Source: Erysipelothrix sp. HDW6A
GTDB taxonomy: Bacteria; Bacillota_I; Bacilli_A; Erysipelotrichales; Erysipelotrichaceae
Assembly (NCBI RefSeq): GCF_011400295.1
Contig: NZ_CP049859.1
Coordinates: forward strand, 1,860,001 to 1,924,000
DNA length: 64,000 nt
Direction of reading: 5' to 3'
Made by a program: the position numbers and the translations under genes. Below, piece after piece: positions 52,008 through 61,081 of the stretch; position 1 is the first letter of the stretch; each line of letters begins with the position of its first letter. Below the pieces are notes generated by a model. That model saw only the letters and a program-made list of their open reading frames with translations. It was not told the origin of the DNA and searched no databases.

Positions 52008-53768
52008 ATGATGAGATATAAAAAACTACTGATGGCATTCATTTTATCTGCGTTTCTAGTAATAAGCTTGCCCATTAACATCCATGCCGATACATCTTTT
52101 GCAGAAGATGTAAACGATCAAAACATCGTAGAAGTCATGCCAGATATTAATCTAAGACGACTCTTTGCAACAATGATGGGATTAGACTCCGTTGATGACT
52201 TATCTCTCGAGAGTCTCGATGGCATTACATCAATATCCTTGAATCCAGAAAATCTTCATTTTTTTGATGTAGTTGATTTCACTGGAATTGAATTAATGGA
52301 TATTCAAGGATTATATGTTGAAGGTTTGGATGCTCTACAAACGAAAAGACTCATGGATTATGATTTCTCTTCCTTTGCAAAACTCAAGAATATCGATGTG
52401 TTATATATTGCTAGAAACATATTTAGTAATGGCTTAGATTTTAATCACTTTACAAACTTATTAAATTCATTTGGGTCTATCTTTTTCGCTGATAACACTA
52501 TAGTTATAGATAAAGAATTGAGTGTTCAAGATTATCAGACACTTGAATTTACTACAAAAGATTGGGGACTAATATTACCGAAGTTAGGTGTTTTTGAGTT
52601 CAGTAAAGTAGATAATGTATCAGTCTTTGACACGTTATCACCTACAGATGACTTTTACATTAGTAATAGTTCTGAAGAAGAGTATGCTTACCTTTACGAA
52701 GAGGACTCTCACTACGATTCCGATAAGACTGATGAATCAGCACACATTTTTGTGCCCAGTGATACGTACCGCTTCTTGTGGAATGATACTCCCCTTGATG
52801 ATTTAGAAGTATTATTAAAAGATTCTTATACGTCAACCTACGAAGACGGTATTGAAGCACTTCAATTTGGTACAGGTACTACATACTATGACGGCAACAT
52901 AAACTATACGTTTGCAGATGTTCGTTTCCACTTAAATGTGAAATTTACACATCAATCTGATGTAACAATTCATTATGTTGATGAGTTGGGGAACTCTATA
53001 GCTGATGATATTGTATTACAAGGCGATTACGATACTCCATTTAGTATTGATGTACCTGAAATAGATCTCTATCAATTTGAAAGAATAGAAGAACGTACCA
53101 AACCTGATACTGAACGTACAAACTACAATTTCACTTTCGAAAATAGAGAATTCAATGTAGTCTATTCGAAAAAATCAATTATTAACAAGTATTCTGTAAG
53201 CTATACAGATGGGGTTGATAATGAAGTCATTTTTGAAGACCAAGTATACTCGGAAATTATTGAAAATAGTAAGACACCAGAGTTTATTGGTGCGCCTTCA
53301 CGAGAAGGATACAAATTTACTGGATGGAATCCCGAAATTGCAGATACGGTTACTCAAGATGCAGTATATACTGCTCAATGGGAAAAACTTCCTGTTCCTG
53401 TAAAAACATTTACCGTTATCTATACAGACGGTGTGGAGAGTGAAGTCATCTTTGATGATCAAGTCTATTCGGATATTGTTGAAAACAGTAACACCCCTGT
53501 ATTCGAGGGAACTCCAATACGAGAAGGATATACTTTCTTAGGGTGGACTCCAAACATTGCAGCTACTGTTACAGAAGATGCAGTTTATACTGCAGACTGG
53601 AAGATAATTGATATTGAGGATGTTATTCCAGATATTACTCCAGATGTTCCAGTAGAAGAAGCACTTCCAAATACAGGTGTAAAATCAAGTATTCTCATGT
53701 CATCGTGTATACTAACACTGTCAGGCTATGCGATACTTTCAACTAACAGAAAAAAGAATAAACAATAA
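52008..53768 (+). CDS. LPxTG surface protein with MucBP-like and two InlB B-repeat domains
   Basis: A 586-residue wall-anchored protein. Signal peptide at residues about 1-28 (LLMAFILSAFLVISLPINIHA). The N-terminal ~300 residues are of unknown type, with a weak resemblance to LRR or internalin-like caps (NLRRLFATMMGLDSVDDLSLESLDG). A MucBP-like unit follows (VTIHYVDELGNSIADDI), then two InlB B-repeats ending REGYKFTGWNP...YTAQW and REGYTFLGWTP...YTADW, then LPNTG, a hydrophobic helix and a basic tail. ATG follows GGGAGGATTT; a second ATG follows at once. Its promoter carries the 26-bp operator shared with the 53924 operon. Confidence 0.88.
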   Translation: MMRYKKLLMAFILSAFLVISLPINIHADTSFAEDVNDQNIVEVMPDINLRRLFATMMGLDSVDDLSLESLDGITSISLNPENLHFFDVVDFTGIELMDIQGLYVEGLDALQTKRLMDYDFSSFAKLKNIDVLYIARNIFSNGLDFNHFTNLLNSFGSIFFADNTIVIDKELSVQDYQTLEFTTKDWGLILPKLGVFEFSKVDNVSVFDTLSPTDDFYISNSSEEEYAYLYEEDSHYDSDKTDESAHIFVPSDTYRFLWNDTPLDDLEVLLKDSYTSTYEDGIEALQFGTGTTYYDGNINYTFADVRFHLNVKFTHQSDVTIHYVDELGNSIADDIVLQGDYDTPFSIDVPEIDLYQFERIEERTKPDTERTNYNFTFENREFNVVYSKKSIINKYSVSYTDGVDNEVIFEDQVYSEIIENSKTPEFIGAPSREGYKFTGWNPEIADTVTQDAVYTAQWEKLPVPVKTFTVIYTDGVESEVIFDDQVYSDIVENSNTPVFEGTPIREGYTFLGWTPNIAATVTEDAVYTADWKIIDIEDVIPDITPDVPVEEALPNTGVKSSILMSSCILTLSGYAILSTNRKKNKQ

Positions 53769-53777
53769 TAAAATACC

Positions 53778-53810
53778 AGCCATAGAGGAATCCCCTCTAT
53801 GGCTTTATTC
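53778..53810 (+). terminator. terminator of the LPxTG gene
   Basis: AGCCATAGAGG / CCTCTATGGCT stem followed by TTATTCTT. Confidence 0.85.
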
Positions 53811-53836
53811 TTATTCGCAAACGCTTTAAATTTTTT

Positions 53837-53862
53837 CTGAATATTATTTGACAAATATTCAC
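53837..53862 (+). promoter_or_regulatory. operator 1 of the small membrane operon, on the -35 box
   Basis: CTGAATA-N12-TATTCAC, covering TTGACA (53848-53853). The promoter is TTGACA, 17 bases, TATACT (53871-53876). Confidence 0.7.
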
Positions 53863-53882
53863 AGAAAGCATATACTTAAGTT

Positions 53883-53908
53883 GTGAATAAATTACCGACA
53901 ATATTCAC
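53883..53908 (+). promoter_or_regulatory. operator 2 of the small membrane operon, downstream of the -10 box
   Basis: GTGAATA-N12-TATTCAC, ending three bases before the AGGAGG of the first gene. With operator 1 it brackets the promoter, an arrangement suited to tight or cooperative repression. Confidence 0.7.
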
Positions 53909-53923
53909 GGAGGAGGATTTTCC

Positions 53924-54187
53924 ATGTTTAAACTTACAACACCTACATTACTTATTCAAAATCTCTATAATCTTTTTGTGTCTGCAGTGACATCAGAAGT
54001 TAGTTATATGATAAATATCGGAACACTACTTTTTGGTCTAGCTGGTATAATAATTTCTACGGTATATATTTTAAAACTTAAGAAAAGTAAGATCCAAGTC
54101 TACAAGTTTTTGTATATCTCAATGATTCTATCTGTTCTACTAACATTGAATAGTTCAGTTCAAGTACTATATTTTACATGGAGGTAA
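53924..54187 (+). CDS. small two- to three-helix membrane protein, unknown
   Basis: An 87-residue membrane protein with hydrophobic segments at about 33-52 (IGTLLFGLAGIIISTVYIL) and 62-84, plus a weaker one near the N-terminus. No family is recognised. ATG follows GGAGGAGGATTTTCC. It is the first gene of a small operon whose promoter has two TetR-type operators; the next gene begins four bases after its stop. The operon probably includes the TetR gene. Confidence 0.68.
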   Translation: MFKLTTPTLLIQNLYNLFVSAVTSEVSYMINIGTLLFGLAGIIISTVYILKLKKSKIQVYKFLYISMILSVLLTLNSSVQVLYFTWR

Positions 54188-54190
54188 CAA

Positions 54191-54412
54191 ATGATACGCA
54201 AAACAATTATTTCAGTAAATAAAGCAACTGATCCATTACCCTTACCTAAAATTCCTGTACCAAGTGATAAAGCAATGGAGCTCGGAAAGGCAGTAAACTT
54301 TGCAGTTGGTACATCACTTATTGCATTTGGTTTATTCACACGACATAAGTGGTTAATTGCATTAGGAGCCGGTTCTATCGCTTCTAATCAAATAGTAACT
54401 AAGAAAAAGTAA
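54191..54412 (+). CDS. small membrane-associated protein, unknown
   Basis: A 73-residue protein with a proline-rich segment (DPLPLPKIPVPSDK) followed by two short hydrophobic stretches (AVNFAVGTSLIAFGLF and WLIALGAGSIA) separated by TRHK, and a lysine-rich tail. No family is recognised. Its ATG lies four bases after the stop of the preceding gene with GGAGG overlapping that stop, so the two are coupled. A shared membrane role with the 87-residue protein is likely but undefined. Confidence 0.68.
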   Translation: MIRKTIISVNKATDPLPLPKIPVPSDKAMELGKAVNFAVGTSLIAFGLFTRHKWLIALGAGSIASNQIVTKKK

Positions 54413-54469
54413 ATCTTCTGTATCTTCCTAGATAAACATGATATTATTAGGACGAACAGGGGTGATCCG

Positions 54470-55057
54470 ATGAAATCAAACGCTTTTTCAGAAAAAGATA
54501 AAATTGAGCTGAGAACTAAGATGTGTGCGATTTGCGAAGAGAGTTGGAGAAAAAATGGTTATATGAAAACTTCCATTACTTATCTAACTTCTCAAACTAA
54601 GATATCAACAGGTGCTTTCTATTTGCTTTACGATACCAAAGAAGATGTCTTTGTTGATACATTAATTAGAATTCGTACACGTTTAGAAGAACAGATTCAA
54701 AGAATTCTTATTGATAATCCCAATAAACGTGGATTAATTGAATCGATGAAATGGATATATAGAGAATATGAAAAGTCACAATTCTTATATGACTTCTCTA
54801 ATCCTGACTTCCGTTCATTCTACCAAAAGCTGTCTGAAGAAAAACTTAAAGATCTCAAAGATAGTAGTATCGAGTATACGAACTTCATTATTACACAAGC
54901 GCAGCTAAAAGCTAAAGGTGATGTTAATGTGGCTTATATGGCCTTAAACACTCTCTTATATTCAGTAAGTATGCCTGCAGAGGTTCAGTCTGAAAAGATG
55001 GCAGCTTTCGATACACTTGTAGAAATAGCAGTAGACACATTATTTGAAGAAATCTAG
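54470..55057 (+). CDS. TetR-family transcriptional regulator
   Basis: A 195-residue TetR-type repressor. Residues about 10-60 hold the helix-turn-helix (SITYLTSQTKISTGAFYLLYDTKEDVF), followed by the helical ligand domain. ATG follows a weak AGGGGTGATCCG. It lies 57 bases after the small membrane genes, possibly in their operon, which would make it autoregulated through the operators at 53837 and 53883. The same operator lies before the LPxTG gene at 52008. Ligand unknown. Confidence 0.87.
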   Translation: MKSNAFSEKDKIELRTKMCAICEESWRKNGYMKTSITYLTSQTKISTGAFYLLYDTKEDVFVDTLIRIRTRLEEQIQRILIDNPNKRGLIESMKWIYREYEKSQFLYDFSNPDFRSFYQKLSEEKLKDLKDSSIEYTNFIITQAQLKAKGDVNVAYMALNTLLYSVSMPAEVQSEKMAAFDTLVEIAVDTLFEEI

Positions 55058-55082
55058 TATTAACAACACATAGTATCATTAC

Positions 55083-55110
55083 AACAAGGATTCCTAAATC
55101 CTTGTTTTTT
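55083..55110 (+). terminator. terminator of the TetR gene
   Basis: AACAAGGATT / AATCCTTGTT stem followed by TTTT. Confidence 0.85.
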
Positions 55111-55138
55111 ATTATGTTTCTTTTATTTGAGTGCACAA

Positions 55139-55160
55139 TAAAAGGTGGTCACCCACCTTC
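55139..55160 (-). terminator. terminator of the VanY-like gene
   Basis: Minus strand AAGGTGG / CCACCTT stem with GTGA loop followed by TTATTG, starting right at the stop codon. Confidence 0.7.
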
Positions 55161-56449
55161 TATTCTAGTTCTAAGTATTCTTCATAGGTTAATCCTAAGT
55201 TATATATCTTTGTAGCTGTTTCCATACCAATATATCGAAGATGCCATGGTTCTGCCATGTATCCTGTAATATCTTCTTTCCCTTCAAGATATCGAATAAT
55301 GAATCCAAATCGATGGGCATTCTGACTTACCCACTTCGACTGAGGCGTTTCTCCAAAGGTCATCATCGTTCCACCTTCTGCAACTAAGTCTAATGCTAGA
55401 CCTGTTTGGTGCTCAGAGTGTCCTGGCTTCGCTGAAAATCTATCGGCTTCTTTTTGTCCATGTTTCGCTACGTAACCATTATACAACTGACTTTGATAAT
55501 CATAACTTCGATAAGAAGATGTCACATACATTTTAAGTCCTGTTTCTTTAACCATGGTATCTGCGAGTTTCTCAAAGGCATTAACTGTATTCGCAGTCGC
55601 TCGATATCCTGATGATACTGCATACTTTTCAGGTATTGTAGCTAGCACAGGCTCAAAGTCTTTTGGTAAAGAATTCTTGCGATTTACGAGGATTTGTTCA
55701 TCATTAAGCATTGACTCAGGTACAAGGCTTGTGGTTGGAATATCAACTGCTTCTGAGAAAGGCTCTGCTTTATTTACTTTCTTTTTAACACTTATCTTTA
55801 AGTTCAAACTTGCTTCATTGCCTCCCTCGTCCACTGCAGTGAAATCAACACTATGTTCACCAATATCTAATATTTCAGTGTAGGATTCGCTTGCAGTCAC
55901 ACTTATATCTTGAACATAGTCTCCAAAAAAATAGTCCTTTGCACTAACTGCAAGATTATCCTTTACTGTACTGCCTTCAGATATTACGATATCAGTAGCT
56001 TCTTCATGTTCTGTTTGATTAAAAGTGTAGAATATTTTTGGAGCCGTTGTATCTTGCGTCTTTATTTCTACTGGAATTTCAACACTAGCATCATCATTAC
56101 CTATCATCATATAGATAAGATTCATATCTTTATACAAAGGAACCATATCATCTTTATACTCAATCCCAAGTTCTGTAGAAAGCTTCTTTGAGTATGTCTC
56201 AAGACTTTCGTATTCTTTATCACTACCGACATCAACAAGAATCGTTAAGTCTTTGTAGTAGCTCTTTGATTCATCGATGAGATCATAAAAACTTTGTTCC
56301 GAAATGAATTCATAGCGTTCGTACGTTTCTAAGTCTCTAAAGCTAACATGGGCACGAGGTCTTCGATTCCATAAAAAGAACGTAGTAAAAAGTGCAATTA
56401 AAACTGCACTTGTCACAAGAATCAAGAGTCGTTTCGTTTTCTTTCTCAT
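55160..56449 (-). CDS. VanY-type D-alanyl-D-alanine carboxypeptidase with Ig-like domain
   Basis: A 429-residue wall enzyme. N-terminal anchor helix (LLILVTSAVLIALFTTFFLW), then an extracytoplasmic region including an Ig-like (DUF5011-type) domain at about residues 130-225 (DTTAPKIFY, YTEILDIGEHSVDFTAVDEGGN). The C-terminal M15B peptidase has SEHQTGLALD and EPWHLRYIG, which supply the zinc histidines and aspartate, with the SSYRSYDYQ motif upstream. It trims the terminal D-alanine of peptidoglycan stems. No vanHAX genes are nearby, so this is wall maintenance rather than glycopeptide resistance. ATG follows GGAGGGTCT. Confidence 0.92.
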   Translation of the reverse strand: MRKKTKRLLILVTSAVLIALFTTFFLWNRRPRAHVSFRDLETYERYEFISEQSFYDLIDESKSYYKDLTILVDVGSDKEYESLETYSKKLSTELGIEYKDDMVPLYKDMNLIYMMIGNDDASVEIPVEIKTQDTTAPKIFYTFNQTEHEEATDIVISEGSTVKDNLAVSAKDYFFGDYVQDISVTASESYTEILDIGEHSVDFTAVDEGGNEASLNLKISVKKKVNKAEPFSEAVDIPTTSLVPESMLNDEQILVNRKNSLPKDFEPVLATIPEKYAVSSGYRATANTVNAFEKLADTMVKETGLKMYVTSSYRSYDYQSQLYNGYVAKHGQKEADRFSAKPGHSEHQTGLALDLVAEGGTMMTFGETPQSKWVSQNAHRFGFIIRYLEGKEDITGYMAEPWHLRYIGMETATKIYNLGLTYEEYLELE

Positions 56450-56544
56450 AGACCCTCCTAGATACCTAGCAGTGAATCAATCAGTATTAAACAATCAAAT
56501 TGTGTAGTGTTTCTCTTTCATTCATCATACCACTTCTCTCAGTC

Positions 56545-56580
56545 AAAAGAAAAGCTCCCCTGTATTAACGTTAGGGGAGC
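56545..56580 (-). terminator. terminator of the AlaDH/CEOS-like gene
   Basis: Minus strand GCTCCCCT / AGGGGAGC stem followed by TTTTCTTTT. Confidence 0.85.
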
Positions 56581-56602
56581 ATGTTCTAGTGTACTCACTA
56601 TT

Positions 56603-57682
56603 TTATCGATTCTGGAATTCAATGATTCTCTTATTAACAATCTTTCCGTCTTTAATATCAATGGCATTCTCTAATACTTCACCATAGTTATCATATACAA
56701 ATTGATAGAGATAAGGTTTTAGGCTTTTCGATATCTGATAACTTGCACTATCCCACAATAAAGTAGGGATATGATCTACAGCATAGTACTGTATCTTTCC
56801 AAACTTGAGGATTGGTTCTTCAAAGCTTGTAGCTTGTGCAAATGGGAATCCCATTCCTTCATCACAGCTAATATCTATAATAAGAGTATTATTCTTGAAG
56901 AGATGAATATCATCTTCATAAAAGTACATGACCGGTTTATTTGGATTTTGTAGTATTCCATTAACAATAACGTCAGATGCAGCAAACTCATCCACAATCC
57001 GAGGTTTTCCTGGCTTATCGACTCTAAGGATATGATTTTCGTCAAAGTACATTTGTGAATAAGTAATTGCATGAATTTGATCGGCAATCAAATGAGATGG
57101 TCTCCAGCTATATACTTCTATATCATAAAAACCTTGACTCATTAAGGCATGGATTGCTCCTCGACTAACTGAACCAAAGCTTACTATCTTAATCTTTCGT
57201 TGAGGTCCATAATATCCGTCAACACCAATTTGTTGAAGAGCATGTTGGACACCACAATAGCCAGCTAATTCATTATTTGTTTGAAAGATATGCACGCGTC
57301 CTCGCTTCGTCTCATAGTACATGTTTTCCCATGCTACGTAGCTTAGTTTCTTTTCAAGTGCTAAATCTACCAGCTCTTTGTTTTGAACAGAGTGGATCCA
57401 ACCAAATAAAGTTGCACCGTCTTTCATCATTTCAATATCTTGATACGTTGGTTTCGTGATAATCACCTTATCACACTCTCGTAAGAGAACATCTTTCGGC
57501 AAACACGCATTCCCTGTATACGATTCAAGCACCTCATCATCAACACCAAAATACATACCGTAATCCTTTTCAAAGATTAGATTTCTAAGTACATCTTCGT
57601 TAATGTCGTCTAAAAACTTCGGGTGGATGGGAACGCGGCGCTCTCCATCTTTATAAGAATGTCTGATTACTGCAATTTTCAT
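56603..57682 (-). CDS. alanine dehydrogenase/PNT-family enzyme, N5-(carboxyethyl)ornithine synthase-like
   Basis: A 359-residue NAD(P)-dependent enzyme of the AlaDH/PNT superfamily. GERRVPIHPKFL at the N-terminus and a variant dinucleotide motif (IVSFGSVSRGAIHALMSQGF) are seen. The C-terminal DISCDEGMGFPFA...YYAVDHIPTLLWDSASYQISK resembles lactococcal N5-(carboxyethyl)ornithine synthase more than alanine dehydrogenase. It could make a carboxyalkyl amino acid by reductive condensation, or be a divergent alanine dehydrogenase. ATG follows AGGAGGG and a TATAATATT box. No opine-related neighbour is present. Confidence 0.75.
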   Translation of the reverse strand: MKIAVIRHSYKDGERRVPIHPKFLDDINEDVLRNLIFEKDYGMYFGVDDEVLESYTGNACLPKDVLLRECDKVIITKPTYQDIEMMKDGATLFGWIHSVQNKELVDLALEKKLSYVAWENMYYETKRGRVHIFQTNNELAGYCGVQHALQQIGVDGYYGPQRKIKIVSFGSVSRGAIHALMSQGFYDIEVYSWRPSHLIADQIHAITYSQMYFDENHILRVDKPGKPRIVDEFAASDVIVNGILQNPNKPVMYFYEDDIHLFKNNTLIIDISCDEGMGFPFAQATSFEEPILKFGKIQYYAVDHIPTLLWDSASYQISKSLKPYLYQFVYDNYGEVLENAIDIKDGKIVNKRIIEFQNR

Positions 57683-57740
57683 ATTTTTATTCCCTCCTGC
57701 AAATATTATAACACAGCAATCTCATTCTATTTGAAACGTG

Positions 57741-57763
57741 AAAAAGAACTCATAAAGAGTTCT
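57741..57763 (-). terminator. terminator overlapping the end of the cydC-like gene
   Basis: Minus strand GAACTC / GAGTTC stem with TTTAT loop followed by TTTTT; the stop codon lies in the stem. Confidence 0.8.
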
Positions 57764-59396
57764 TCATTGTTAGTTTGCCAGAATCCATCATATAGCGCTG
57801 ATTAGCAATGGTTAAAGTTGATGGACGATGGGATACAAGCACCACTAGTTTGTCCTTACTCGAAGCATATAATGACTTTAAGATAAGTGCCTCATTAAGA
57901 CTATCAATATTTGATGTTGGTTCATCCAGAATAAACATTTCTCCGTCATGACAAAACATGCGTGCAAGGGCTAATCGTTGACGTTCTCCAGCAGATAGGA
58001 AACTTGATTTCTTATCCACTAATGTCTGATACCCTTTAGGTAATGACATAATAAAATCATGGATTGAAGCTTTCTTCGCAGCTTCAAAAACGTCTTCCTT
58101 TGTAGCATTCTCATTAACACTTGCGATGTTATGATAGATTGTTCCTGTCATAATCTCTGTCGTTTGACTCATACTTGATTCATAGGACCGAAGAGAATCA
58201 TTGGTGATATCAGCAATAGATGTTGAATCAAAGCGTATGCTTCCATTTTGGCTATCCCAGTAACGCATTAGCAGTTTAAGTAATGTTGATTTACCACTCC
58301 CTGATGCTCCCTCTATACCATAAATTGTACCTGGTTTAAATTGAATCGACACATCATTAAGTACATCTTCATCCACATAGGCAAAGGAAATGTTTTCAAC
58401 ACTTACTGTGCTCTTATCGTTTATAGTATGACTTCCATACGATTGAATTACAGGTTCTTCATCCAATAAATCTAGGACTCTTCTACCTGCTGCAAAAGTA
58501 TGCACTAAATCAGAGCTTAAGTTAGACAGTGAGATTAAGGGACCAAAGCTTGAAAGATGCGCTACAACTGCCACAATCAATGAGCTAAGACCTATTTCCT
58601 TAGCAAGTACCAGATACATCAAGGCACCACCAATGACACTAAGTTCAGTTAAAAGTCTATTTATCCCTGTGTAATGGCTAAGTCTTCCTTGAGCATTATG
58701 GATCTCAGTGTTCAGTGAAATGATTGAATCGAGTGATTTCTTATCTGCATCGTATTCCATAATTGATTCATAACTATTACTCATTTCTAAGAGTCGTGCA
58801 TTAATCTCTGAAGTTGATGCTCGTTTTAAGTCTGCAGATTGTGAGCCATATTTGTAGACAATCATTGGGAGCACTGCCCCTACGAGTAAGTAGCTAACTA
58901 AACTTATCATTGCATACATCCCTGCAAAGGATGCAATAAATGTAAGCATTATTATGGAAACTAGAACTGCAATCGCAATCGGTGATAGCGTATGAGCATA
59001 GAATACCTCAAGCAACTCTACATCTTTGGTTACTGTTGCGATTATTTGACCTCTGTCTTTCTCATCAAGCTTAGCAGGTGCAAGTGTCCTAAGTTTCTTG
59101 AAGACTTCATGACGAATTTTCGCTAAAAGTTTAAAGGCAATATAATGATTTAAGGATTGTTCACCATAACGTAAGAATCCACGTAAGACTCCAGATGCAA
59201 TTAATAAGATTGTATAGAGTTGAACAGATTCTCCTTGGGAAAAACTATAGAGAATTAATGAACCCAATACTGGAATCGCAATGGCAGCAAGATGTCCGAG
59301 TGTTCCAAGTAGAATTGCGGCAATCATTGGTAACAACATTGATTCCATTAGAACAACTAGAGAAACCATGATTGATAATGACGATCTTTTTTTCAT
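57750..59396 (-). CDS. cydC: CydC-like ABC exporter half (membrane + ATPase)
   Basis: A 548-residue fused exporter subunit: six-helix membrane domain (1-~310) and ATPase. Walker A is EGASGSGKST, the signature is the variant LSAGERQRLALARM, and Walker B is MFILDEPTSNID. It pairs with the CydD-like subunit, whose stop it overlaps by four bases. CydDC exports cysteine and glutathione and supports cytochrome bd assembly, but no cydAB is present here, so heme, porphyrin or another substrate is also possible. Confidence 0.8.
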   Translation of the reverse strand: MKKRSSLSIMVSLVVLMESMLLPMIAAILLGTLGHLAAIAIPVLGSLILYSFSQGESVQLYTILLIASGVLRGFLRYGEQSLNHYIAFKLLAKIRHEVFKKLRTLAPAKLDEKDRGQIIATVTKDVELLEVFYAHTLSPIAIAVLVSIIMLTFIASFAGMYAMISLVSYLLVGAVLPMIVYKYGSQSADLKRASTSEINARLLEMSNSYESIMEYDADKKSLDSIISLNTEIHNAQGRLSHYTGINRLLTELSVIGGALMYLVLAKEIGLSSLIVAVVAHLSSFGPLISLSNLSSDLVHTFAAGRRVLDLLDEEPVIQSYGSHTINDKSTVSVENISFAYVDEDVLNDVSIQFKPGTIYGIEGASGSGKSTLLKLLMRYWDSQNGSIRFDSTSIADITNDSLRSYESSMSQTTEIMTGTIYHNIASVNENATKEDVFEAAKKASIHDFIMSLPKGYQTLVDKKSSFLSAGERQRLALARMFCHDGEMFILDEPTSNIDSLNEALILKSLYASSKDKLVVLVSHRPSTLTIANQRYMMDSGKLTMKNSL

Positions 59397-61081
59397 GCTT
59401 GTTCCTCCATGTATTCAAAGTTTTCAAGGGAAGATTGTTCTCGATACATGTCATAGTAAAGTCCTTCATTGCTTAGAAGATTTTGATGATTCCCAAACTC
59501 TACACAACGCCCTTTATCCATGACCATTATCGTATCCATTGATTCCACATTCTTAAGGCGATGTGATACATAGAGAATCCCCTTACCTTCTTGTTTTAAT
59601 GCATCAATAATACCGTTAATAATTGCTTCACTCTCCATATCAATGTTGGCAGTTGCTTCATCAAAAATATAATATGACGTATCTTTGAGGAGTGCTCTTG
59701 CGAGCTCTAAACGTTGTCTTTGTCCACCTGATAGGTTTTCACCACGTTCTAAAATCATGTCATCCAGTTTAATATCATCAAGATTTAATAACGATAGAAT
59801 TTTCTCCATGTTTTCGTCAGCATAGTGATAACCCATTTCTAAATTATCGCGAACGCTTGCCTTAAATAAATGAGGTTTCGCGGATACAAGAGCCACGTGA
59901 TTAAAGATGTTCTGATTCAGAATCAATTCTCCACCAAATAGAACTTCACCACTACTTGTGGTTACTCGACCTAGAAGACTTTGAATAAGCATGCTCTTAC
60001 CTGCTCCACTCGGACCAACTAAACCTACGCTTTCCCCACGTCTTAATGATAAAGAAATCGATTTGAGTATCTCAGTTTGACCGATTGTGACATGTAGATT
60101 GTTGACTTCAAATCCAAGATTTTCATCAACACTCATGCTGTGTTCCTTAGTTTCATCTTTTATGCTTAATGCTTTATCCAGTAGATCGCTTGCTGCTTGT
60201 CCATTCATGGCAACGTGGAAATAAGAACCTAGTTGCCTCATTGGAATAAAGAACTCTGAAGACAAAAGAATAAACATAAGTACTCCATAAAGACTCATTC
60301 CACCATTTTTATAGGATAGAAGGGATAAACCGATAGCAATCATCGAACCACAATAAGCAACTAAATCCATAACTGAAATAGAATTCAATTGCATTATTAG
60401 GACACGCATTGTAACTTTACGGAACTCTTCTGCTTCTTTATCCATCACTTCTTGTGCCTTTTCATCAATATTGAACACTTTTAATGTTGTGAGTGACTCA
60501 AGATTATCAAGGAAGGAATTACCCAGGCCTGTATACTTATCCCAGTATTTACTGAGTAGTTTCTTTGCAAACTTCTGTACAGCGATTATAGATATGGGTA
60601 TCAGTGGAACGCCAATAAATAAAGCAATTGCAATTCCAAGATGAACTCTTCCAAGAACAGCCACTAAGATTACTGGGGCCATCATACTGTAGAAAAACTG
60701 TGGTATGTATTGAGAAAAGTATACTTCAATGTGTTCAATACCCTCTGTTGTGAGTTGTGCCCATTCACTATCTGTTAATTGATGTTTTGCTTCAGGGTTC
60801 TCAAACATTGTCGTTAAGATACGTGTTCTGAGTGTAGAACTTACTTGTTTGGAAATAGTATGATTGAGTTTTGTTTGAAAGTAAGGTAGAATCACTTTCA
60901 AAATAAAACTGACAAAGAAAACAAGCGATGTCAGAGGCTTTAGAGTTTGGTGAACAAGGGCATTGACTAAACTACTTATCACAATGATATTTACACACAA
61001 ATGGATAAGCTTAAGGCCCACCAAGAATGCGATAGGTTTCTTTGCTTCTGAGCTAGAAGCTACTAATTTCTTATCAATCAT
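59393..61081 (-). CDS. cydD: CydD-like ABC exporter half (membrane + ATPase)
   Basis: A 562-residue half-transporter with the N-terminal membrane domain (GLGNSFLDNLESLTTLKVFNIDEKA is the typical coupling helix region) and C-terminal ATPase: Walker A GPSGAGKSM, signature LSGGQRQRLELARA, Walker B YIFDEATANID. It overlaps the YbaN-like gene upstream by eight bases and the CydC-like gene downstream by four, forming a coupled three-gene operon. Substrate not determined; the CydD label rests on overall resemblance. Confidence 0.8.
   Translation of the reverse strand: MIDKKLVASSSEAKKPIAFLVGLKLIHLCVNIIVISSLVNALVHQTLKPLTSLVFFVSFILKVILPYFQTKLNHTISKQVSSTLRTRILTTMFENPEAKHQLTDSEWAQLTTEGIEHIEVYFSQYIPQFFYSMMAPVILVAVLGRVHLGIAIALFIGVPLIPISIIAVQKFAKKLLSKYWDKYTGLGNSFLDNLESLTTLKVFNIDEKAQEVMDKEAEEFRKVTMRVLIMQLNSISVMDLVAYCGSMIAIGLSLLSYKNGGMSLYGVLMFILLSSEFFIPMRQLGSYFHVAMNGQAASDLLDKALSIKDETKEHSMSVDENLGFEVNNLHVTIGQTEILKSISLSLRRGESVGLVGPSGAGKSMLIQSLLGRVTTSSGEVLFGGELILNQNIFNHVALVSAKPHLFKASVRDNLEMGYHYADENMEKILSLLNLDDIKLDDMILERGENLSGGQRQRLELARALLKDTSYYIFDEATANIDMESEAIINGIIDALKQEGKGILYVSHRLKNVESMDTIMVMDKGRCVEFGNHQNLLSNEGLYYDMYREQSSLENFEYMEEQA

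Noticed and set aside
55160-56449. Glycopeptide resistance locus (VanY)
   Set aside because: No vanH, vanA/B-type ligase, vanX or VanRS genes are adjacent; the enzyme is better read as a general wall carboxypeptidase.
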